Assembly: GCA_038230775.1 (NCBI GenBank)
Contig: JBBRMQ010000071.1
Coordinates: 1 to 17,443, forward strand
Reading direction: 5' to 3'
DNA length: 17,443 nt
Origin: JBBRMQ01 sp038230775
Lineage (GTDB): Bacteria > Acidobacteriota > Thermoanaerobaculia > Gp7-AA8
The number at the start of each line of letters is the position of its first letter. Positions within the stretch are counted from its first letter, which is position 1. Made by a program: the position numbers and the translations under genes. This document shows, piece after piece, positions 13,069 to 17,443 of this stretch. Under the pieces are notes generated by a model. That model was not told the origin of the DNA and did no database searches. It saw nothing but the letters and a program-made list of their open reading frames with translations.

Positions 13069-13967
13069 AACGCGACCTTCAGGTTGGCGCGCGGGCTATC
13101 CGCATACGCCGACTCGATCTTCTCGACGGCGTCCGCGGGCGCTTCCTTCGGAACGATGACCTGCACGCGATAGTAGTGGTCGCCCTTGTTCTTCACACCT
13201 TTTCCGGTGAGCCGGAAGGTCTGACCACCCTGCGTGCCGGCCGGGATTCGCGCGCGCACAGGACCATGGATCGTCGGCACTTCGACTTCCGCGCCGCGAA
13301 TCGCTTCACCGACGGTGATCGGAAGATCGATGTGGATGTCGTCCCCTTCACGTTTGAAGAATGGATGCGACTGCGCATGAATGAGAACGTTGAGGTCGCC
13401 CGCGGGGCCGCCCACGTCGCCCTGGCTGCCCTTCCCGCGAAGACGAATGCGCTGTCCGTCGCGCACTCCTTCCGGAATCTTGACCTTGATGCGGCTGCCG
13501 TTGACCGACAAATCCATCGTCGAGCCCAGAACCGCGTCGCGAAATGAGATCGTCAGCTCGGCATCGATGTCCTGGCCACGTGACGGACCCTGCTCGAAGC
13601 CGCCGCCACCGAAGAGGTCCGAGAAGATGTCCGTGAACCCGCCGGCGCCGCTGCTCGCCGGACGCCGTGCGCTGCGAGCGCCGCCGCTTCTTGCGCGATT
13701 GAACTGGCCGAAATCGAAGCCGGCGAACGGGTTCGCCCCTCCCGAGAAGGCCTCACGGCCGAGGCGATCGTATTGCTCGCGTTTTTCCTTGTCGCTGAGC
13801 ACCGCGTACGCCTCGGAGATCTCTTTGAACTTGTTCTCGGCCTCTTTGTTCCCCTTGTTCTTGTCGGGGTGGTACTTCTTCGCCAGACTCCGATACGACT
13901 TCTTGATCTCGTCCTCGGTCGCGCTTTTCTTGACGCCGAGGAGCTCGTAGTAGTCCTTTTCAGCCAT
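13065..13967 (-). CDS. DnaJ-family co-chaperone without zinc finger (type II, CbpA-like)
   Basis: The protein is 300 aa. The J domain (1-70) has KDYYELLGVKKSA and HPD (His33-Asp35), the element that stimulates the DnaK ATPase. A Gly/Phe-rich linker follows (about 72-130; GGANPFAGFDFGQF, DLFGGGGFEQG). Two beta-sandwich substrate-binding domains follow (135-300), with VKIPEGVRDGQRIRLRGKG and PAGTQGGQTFRLTGKG. The cysteine zinc-finger repeats of DnaJ are absent, placing it with CbpA/DjlA-independent type II proteins. No dnaK or grpE lies nearby. ATG at 13967 follows a TATACT box by 10 nt and lacks a Shine-Dalgarno sequence. It is the probable first gene of a series with LpxH-like, PhnP-like and aroA genes; it is coupled to LpxH-like through a GTGA overlap. 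Confidence 0.94.
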   Translation of the reverse strand: MAEKDYYELLGVKKSATEDEIKKSYRSLAKKYHPDKNKGNKEAENKFKEISEAYAVLSDKEKREQYDRLGREAFSGGANPFAGFDFGQFNRARSGGARSARRPASSGAGGFTDIFSDLFGGGGFEQGPSRGQDIDAELTISFRDAVLGSTMDLSVNGSRIKVKIPEGVRDGQRIRLRGKGSQGDVGGPAGDLNVLIHAQSHPFFKREGDDIHIDLPITVGEAIRGAEVEVPTIHGPVRARIPAGTQGGQTFRLTGKGVKNKGDHYYRVQVIVPKEAPADAVEKIESAYADSPRANLKVAL

Positions 13968-13977
13968 GGGCGGGGAA

Positions 13978-13983
13978 AGTATA
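13978..13983 (-). promoter_or_regulatory. -10-like box TATACT upstream of the DnaJ-like gene
   Basis: On the minus strand TATACT is followed by TTCCCCGCCC and then ATG (10-nt spacer). This would give a leader of only a few bases. The family-2 repeat begins 13 bp further upstream, so the -35 region would lie within the repeat. Confidence 0.5.
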
Positions 13984-13995
13984 GGCGCGTGTGGT

Positions 13996-14108
13996 GCCCC
14001 TCACCCGGCCTTCGGCCACCCTCTCCCCGCTGCGCGGGGCGAGGGCCAACATTTGTAGCCCTTCTCCCCGCGTGCGGGGAGAAGGTGCGCGAAGCGCGGA
14101 TGAGGGGC
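13996..14108. repeat. Family-2 composite hairpin element, full copy (alpha-linker-beta)
   Basis: This is the element of 6531-6642 in opposite orientation: GCCCCTCACCC, GGCCTTCGGCC hairpin, CCCTCTCCCCGC/GCGGGGCGAGGG hairpin, linker CCAACATTTGTAGC, CCTTCTCCCCGCG/CGGGGAGAAGG hairpin, GCGCGAAGCGC hairpin, GGATGAGGGGC. The linker is in the same strand orientation as in the other copy although the arms are swapped. It sits in a divergent promoter interval (DnaJ-like against glgC), unlike the convergent positions of the other two copies. Confidence 0.9.
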
Positions 14109-14142
14109 GCGACTGAATCGATGCCACGCGGTTTGCAAAGCG

Positions 14143-14148
14143 TAGAAT
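14143..14148 (+). promoter_or_regulatory. -10-like box TAGAAT upstream of glgC
   Basis: TAGAAT ends 11 nt before the ATG at 14160, with CGCACTCCCGC between and no Shine-Dalgarno sequence. The arrangement matches the boxes at xthA, the Cys-cluster gene, the LOG gene and the DnaJ-like gene. No clear -35 is seen. Confidence 0.5.
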
Positions 14149-14159
14149 CGCACTCCCGC

Positions 14160-15419
14160 ATGTACGGCCTGATGCAACGCAGCGTTCTGACCATGATCCT
14201 CGCCGGAGGCATGGGCGAGCGCCTGTATCCCCTCACGCGCGATCGGGCGAAGCCCGCCGTTCCGTTTGGCGGGCGTTACCGCATCATCGATTTCGTCATC
14301 AACAACTTCATCAATTCCGGTTTCCTGAAGATCAAGGTGCTGACGCAGTTCAAGTCGAACTCGCTCATCGAGCACATCACGCGCACCTGGCGCCTCGTGC
14401 CGCAGATCGGGCAGTACGTTGATGTGGTGCCGGCGCAGATGCGTAAAGGTCCGTTCTGGTTTCGCGGAACGGCCGACGCCGTCTATCAGAACCTCGAGCT
14501 GATCTTCGACGAGCGGCCCGAGTACATCTGCGTCTTCGGCGGCGATCACATCTACAAGATGGACATCAATCAGATGCTTCAGGAGCATCTGGCGAACGAC
14601 GCCGATCTGACGATCGCCACCATTCCCGTTCCGGTCGCCGAGGCGCAGCAGTTCGGAATCGTCGAAGTCGACGCCGACTGGCGCGTCACGGGATTCGTCG
14701 AGAAGCCCAAGAGCGGCGCCAAGACGATTCCGGACCGCCCAGACATGGTGCTGGCCTCGATGGGCAACTACATCTTCAAAGCGAACGTGATGATCGACGT
14801 GCTGCAACGCAACTCGCTGCGCGACGCCGCACACGACTTCGGCAAGGAGATCATCCCGGCGATGTATCCGAAGAACAAAGTCTTCGCCTACGACTTCGGG
14901 AAGAACCAAATCCAGGGCGAATCGGATTACAACCGCGGCTACTGGCGCGACGTCGGCACCATCGACTCGTACTTCGCCGCCTGCCTCGATCTGGTTTCCG
15001 TCACGCCGATGTTCAACCTCTACAACCCTCACTGGCCGATCGTGTCCGCGCCGATGAACCTGCCGCCGGCCAAATTCGTGTTCGCCGATGCGACGACGCA
15101 GCGCATCGGAATCGCAACCGATTCCATGGTCTCCGACGGCGTGATCATCTCCGGTGGCACGATCAATCGATCCGTATTGCACCCGCGCGTTCGCGTGCAT
15201 TCGTACACCGACATCGACGAGTCGATTCTGATGGATGGCGTGGAGATCGGACGTCACTCCAAGATCCGCCGCGCCATCATCGACAAGGGAGTGAAGATCC
15301 CGAACGGAACGACCATCGGATACGATCTCGAAGCCGACCGCCAGCGATTCACCGTCAGCGAGACTGGAATCGTGGTCGTGCCGAAGGGGGCCGAGATCGA
15401 AGCCGCGGTTGCCGTATGA
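14160..15419 (+). CDS. glgC: Glucose-1-phosphate adenylyltransferase (ADP-glucose pyrophosphorylase)
   Basis: The protein is 419 aa, normal for bacterial GlgC. It makes ADP-glucose from glucose-1-phosphate and ATP, the committed step of glycogen synthesis. Key parts: nucleotidyltransferase loop LAGGMGERLYPLTRDRAKPA (14-33), PFGGRYRIIDF (35-45), GDHIYKMD (128-135), GFVEKPKSG sugar-phosphate loop, YWRDVGTID and a C-terminal left-handed beta-helix region (RIGIATDSMVSDGVIISGGT onward) that holds the regulatory site in this family. The ATG at 14160 is preferred because of the nearby -10-like box; a second ATG at 14172 (MQRSVLTMILAGG) is possible. The frame is open far upstream through the repeat, which is not coding. 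It overlaps rph by four bases (ATGA). No other glg gene is in the window. Confidence 0.95.
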   Translation: MYGLMQRSVLTMILAGGMGERLYPLTRDRAKPAVPFGGRYRIIDFVINNFINSGFLKIKVLTQFKSNSLIEHITRTWRLVPQIGQYVDVVPAQMRKGPFWFRGTADAVYQNLELIFDERPEYICVFGGDHIYKMDINQMLQEHLANDADLTIATIPVPVAEAQQFGIVEVDADWRVTGFVEKPKSGAKTIPDRPDMVLASMGNYIFKANVMIDVLQRNSLRDAAHDFGKEIIPAMYPKNKVFAYDFGKNQIQGESDYNRGYWRDVGTIDSYFAACLDLVSVTPMFNLYNPHWPIVSAPMNLPPAKFVFADATTQRIGIATDSMVSDGVIISGGTINRSVLHPRVRVHSYTDIDESILMDGVEIGRHSKIRRAIIDKGVKIPNGTTIGYDLEADRQRFTVSETGIVVVPKGAEIEAAVAV

Positions 15420-16195
15420 GTAAAGCCCGCTCCGATGGCCGCGCGCCGCACGAGATGCGGCAGGTGGTCATCACTCCCAACATCAACAAGCACGCCGAAG
15501 GCTCGGCGCTCATCGAAGTCGGCGACACCCGCGTCATCTGCACCGCCTCGGTGCAGGAGAAAGTTCCTCCGTTCATGTATCGCAGCGGCAAGGGATGGGT
15601 CACCGCCGAATACGGCATGTTGCCGCGTGCCACGACCGAGCGTGTCGAGCGAGAGGCCGCCAAAGGAAAGCAGGGCGGCCGCACGATGGAGATTCAGCGC
15701 CTGATCGGCCGATCGCTGCGCGCCGCTGTCCTCCCCGAGATGCTCGGCGAGCGCACGGTGTGGATCGACTGCGACGTCATCCAGGCCGATGGTGGGACGC
15801 GAACCGCATCGATCACCGGATCATTCGTCGCTCTCGCGCTGGCGTTAGGCCGGATGTACATCGACGGCAAGCTCGTGAACTGGCCGATCAACTCGTTCGT
15901 CGCCGCAATCTCGGTCGGAATCATCAGCGGAGTTCCGTCGCTCGACCTCAACTACGAGGAAGACTCCAAGGCCGGCGTGGATATGAACGTCGTCGCTACC
16001 GATAAGGGCCGCTTCGTCGAGCTGCAGGGCACCGGCGAGTCGGGAACGTTCTCGGAAGAAGAGATGAACGCGATGATGGCGCTGGCGAAGAACGGGATCT
16101 CGCAGCTCGTGGAAAAGCAGCGCGAAGTGCTGGCGCCGACTCTCACGAGAGTCGATGCAATGGCTCGCGAGCGCCTGAATAAAAAGTTCCGGTGA
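15416..16195 (+). CDS. rph: Ribonuclease PH
   Basis: The protein is 259 aa, about 20 longer than the usual 238-240, with the excess mainly at the C-terminus (QREVLAPTLTRVDAMARERLNKKF). It is a phosphorolytic 3'-5' exoribonuclease that trims tRNA precursors and forms a hexamer. Family motifs: RSDGRAPHEMRQV (5-17), GWVTAEYGMLPRAT (60-73), GRTMEIQRLIGRSLRA (88-103, phosphate and RNA binding) and DCDVIQADGGTRTASITG (118-135). Its ATG overlaps the glgC stop (ATGA), so it is read from the glgC transcript, an unusual partner; rph is more often beside the XTP/dITP pyrophosphatase gene rdgB. The stop is followed 4 nt later by a family-1 repeat, the likely end of the unit. Confidence 0.96.
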   Translation: MSKARSDGRAPHEMRQVVITPNINKHAEGSALIEVGDTRVICTASVQEKVPPFMYRSGKGWVTAEYGMLPRATTERVEREAAKGKQGGRTMEIQRLIGRSLRAAVLPEMLGERTVWIDCDVIQADGGTRTASITGSFVALALALGRMYIDGKLVNWPINSFVAAISVGIISGVPSLDLNYEEDSKAGVDMNVVATDKGRFVELQGTGESGTFSEEEMNAMMALAKNGISQLVEKQREVLAPTLTRVDAMARERLNKKFR

Positions 16196-16198
16196 TGT

Positions 16199-16266
16199 GC
16201 TTCTGTGTGAGGACCGGCTTCAGCCGGTCGGACGTGCCCGGCTGAAGCCGGTCCTCACACAGAGGC
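16199..16266. repeat. Family-1 nested palindrome, copy E
   Basis: GCTTCTGTGTGAGGACCGGC...GCCGGTCCTCACACAGAGGC. The outer inverted repeat is GCTTCTGTGTGAGGACCGGC against GCCGGTCCTCACACAGAGGC, with one mismatch. It occupies the whole gap between the convergent rph and tyrA-like genes and runs 12 bp into the latter: the TGA stop at the complement of 16255-16257 is the TGA inside GTGTGAGGACC. Confidence 0.9.
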
Positions 16267-17001
16267 GGCCAACAGGTCTTTCATGAACTCCTGCGCGTTT
16301 TCGAATGCATCGGCATCGCCTTCGATGATTCGTTGAACGATCTCCATCAGCGGCGCGATGTGCTTCTCGATGTTCGCGCGATTCGCTTCGATCGTCGGCA
16401 TCCACACCGATGCGTCGCTGGCGGCCAGTCGAAGAAACGTGCTCAGTCCCGTCCCTGCGAACTTCGCCACATCGCGCTCCGAAAGATAAGCCGCAAGCGC
16501 GGTCGAGAGAATCTGCGGAATGTGACTGGTGAGTGCCACCGCGGCATCGTGCTCGGCAGCACCGACGAGAATCGGCGTCGAGCCGCAATCGGCAATGACC
16601 CGCGCGGCGACGGGGTCTTCGCGATCGATGAACCACCGCTTGTTGCGAAACAGATCGCCGCTCGCTGCGGCAAGCCCGCGAACCGACTTCCCCGCCAGCG
16701 GGTGTCCCGCGATGAACGGCCGCGACCCTGCCGCCTCGCGCAACGGCAGCATCACGCTGCAGAGGCTCATCGTCAGGCAGTTCTGCCTCGGAAGCGCTTC
16801 GAGCGCCACGTGCACCGGAGTCGCGAGCAACGCGATGTCCGGCTCACCCGCGATCTCGCCGGCTTCGTCCGCCGCACCGGAGGCAATCGCATCCTCGAGC
16901 GAGACTCTGGGATCGAAATACGCAACGCGCCAGCCCGCCTGCCGCAGCGCGATTCCGATCGAACCGCCGATGAGGCCCAGGCCGACGATTCGCGCGCGCA
17001 T
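16255..17001 (-). CDS. Prephenate/arogenate dehydrogenase-like protein (TyrA family, divergent)
   Basis: The protein is 248 aa, short for TyrA (usually 280 or more). The N-terminus is an NAD(P)-binding Rossmann fold (IVGLGLIGGSIGIALRQAG, 5-23). AGHPLAGKSVRG (98-109) matches the GxHP(M/L)AG motif with catalytic His100. The helical dimerisation part has TSHIPQILSTALA (158-170) and FLRLAASDASVW (189-200), matching the family's RxA...W pattern. Differences: the usual HxPH reads HIPQ (Gln163), and the segment that is normally TDxxSxK reads MSLCSVM (78-84), losing its Asp and Lys. It would be expected to convert prephenate to 4-hydroxyphenylpyruvate in tyrosine synthesis, but these changes leave activity open. 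The ATG at 17001 overlaps the upstream gene's TGA (TGATG). The stop lies in the family-1 repeat. Confidence 0.82.
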   Translation of the reverse strand: MRARIVGLGLIGGSIGIALRQAGWRVAYFDPRVSLEDAIASGAADEAGEIAGEPDIALLATPVHVALEALPRQNCLTMSLCSVMLPLREAAGSRPFIAGHPLAGKSVRGLAAASGDLFRNKRWFIDREDPVAARVIADCGSTPILVGAAEHDAAVALTSHIPQILSTALAAYLSERDVAKFAGTGLSTFLRLAASDASVWMPTIEANRANIEKHIAPLMEIVQRIIEGDADAFENAQEFMKDLLAASV

Positions 17002-17443
17002 CAACGCGCCATCAGGATCATGGTGCGGTCGACGACCTGCGACGTCGTGACGTCGAAGTACGGCCGCTGGATCGTGACGCGGGGGCGATTCGGCTTCGGT
17101 TCCACGTCCGCGGCCTTGTACTTGCCCTGCGCCTTCGAGATGTCGGTCTTCAACTTCAGCTTCTTGATGAGCGGTTCGATGGCTTTCTGATCGACGGCGA
17201 GATCGCCGACGCGGTAGTACGCCGGCGGCTTGGCCACGCTCAGATTGTTCGTCGCATCCGGTGCGACGCTGTTGTAGCCGTAGGCCTTCGCGTAGTACTC
17301 GGCGACCTGTTCGACCGGCGCATCAACGTCGTAGATGGCCATCGGTGCGGCAGCTTCCGTTGGATTCACGCTCTGCAGTGCCTGCTTGCGCGTCTCCGTG
17401 AGCTGCGCCAGATAGCGCGATCCTGGATACACCGTGAATGAGA
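17001..17443 (-). CDS. C-terminal part of an unrecognised protein; 5' end beyond the window
   Basis: An open frame runs from the right edge to TGA at the complement of 17001-17003, giving at least 146 codons. A GTG at 17432 is in frame, but the frame is still open at the edge (SFTVYPGSRYL), so the start is probably outside. The visible part has no membrane segment and no Cys. It is rich in Lys, Pro and Tyr, with AIYDVDAPVEQVAEYYAKAYGY (a helix pattern often seen in proteins with a small alpha/beta domain) and a C-terminal beta-rich VTIQRPYFDVTTSQVVDRTMILMAR. I do not recognise the family. It may be an exported or lipid-anchored protein if a signal precedes it. It is translationally coupled to the tyrA-like gene by TGATG. 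Confidence 0.75.
   Translation of the reverse strand, partial: SFTVYPGSRYLAQLTETRKQALQSVNPTEAAAPMAIYDVDAPVEQVAEYYAKAYGYNSVAPDATNNLSVAKPPAYYRVGDLAVDQKAIEPLIKKLKLKTDISKAQGKYKAADVEPKPNRPRVTIQRPYFDVTTSQVVDRTMILMAR

Noticed and set aside
13773..14159. The glgC frame stays open upstream to 13773
   Set aside because: The extension runs through the family-2 repeat and antisense to the DnaJ-like gene; GlgC homology begins at about 14172.
503..15850. The heptamer GTTAGGC or its complement seen five times (503, 2389, 2958, 4432, 15844), four as Leu-Gly codons TTA-GGC although TTA is rare here
   Set aside because: The number is only modestly above rough expectation and I could not count it exhaustively; other TTA codons occur in other contexts (M28, aroA, LpxH-like). 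A genome-wide codon-pair count would decide.
58..16266. CRISPR array from repeated palindromes
   Set aside because: The copies are kilobases apart with genes between them; there is no regular spacer pattern and no cas gene.

Overview
This looks like a chromosomal stretch from a GC-rich, didermic (Gram-negative-type) bacterium. The cell-envelope evidence is a small outer-membrane beta-barrel protein, an OmpA-type lipoprotein, an LpxH-like phosphoesterase and a CorC/HlyC-type membrane protein. A VWFA-related protein with the layout typical of Acidobacteriota (signal peptide, VWA with MIDAS, conserved C-terminal tail) makes Acidobacteriota my best guess. That is inference from gene style and intergenic repeats; no rRNA is present to settle it. 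I see no CRISPR array, tRNA, rRNA, transposase, integrase or phage gene. The gene content is mostly housekeeping, and the unusual material lies between the genes.

Layout from left to right: the tail of a plus-strand membrane gene (to 58); a beta-barrel gene (-, 110-775); xthA (+, 917-1663); a three-gene minus-strand cluster of Cys-cluster protein, VWA protein and OmpA lipoprotein (3757 down to 1807); an orphan 153-aa gene (+, 3835-4296); an 88-aa orphan (-, 4455-4721); a secreted M28 peptidase (+, 4836-6524); a GlcNAc-kinase-like gene (-, 6671-7624) diverging from a LOG-family gene (+, 7648-8424); a 44-aa small ORF (+, 8577-8711); a CNNM/CBS/CorC protein (-, 8752-10083); a minus-strand series DnaJ-like, LpxH-like, PhnP-like and aroA (13967 down to 10196); glgC and rph (+, 14160-16195); and a tyrA-like gene with an upstream partial gene (-, 17443 down to 16255).

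Five gene junctions overlap by 1 or 4 bases (TGATG, ATGA, GTGA), so they are probably co-transcribed and translationally coupled: VWA/OmpA, partial gene/tyrA-like, DnaJ/LpxH-like, PhnP-like/aroA and glgC/rph. aroA and the tyrA-like gene belong to aromatic amino-acid synthesis. LpxH-like, OmpA, the beta-barrel and CorC belong to the envelope. glgC feeds glycogen synthesis and rph processes RNA 3' ends.

Two non-coding themes stand out. First, nearly every gap holds a palindromic or modular repeat, in four types: (1) five copies of a nested GACCGGCTTCAGCCGGTC-type double hairpin, mostly where genes converge; (2) a composite four-hairpin GCCCCTCAC element in two full copies and one half copy, with a 14-nt linker flipped relative to its arms; (3) and (4) two hairpins whose arms are made of tandem 7-bp units. 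Several of these provide or touch the stop codon of the neighbouring gene. Second, at least five genes, possibly six, have a -10-like hexamer (TACAAT, TAGAAT, TATACT, TAAACT) ending only 6-11 nt before the start codon, which suggests leaderless or near-leaderless transcripts.
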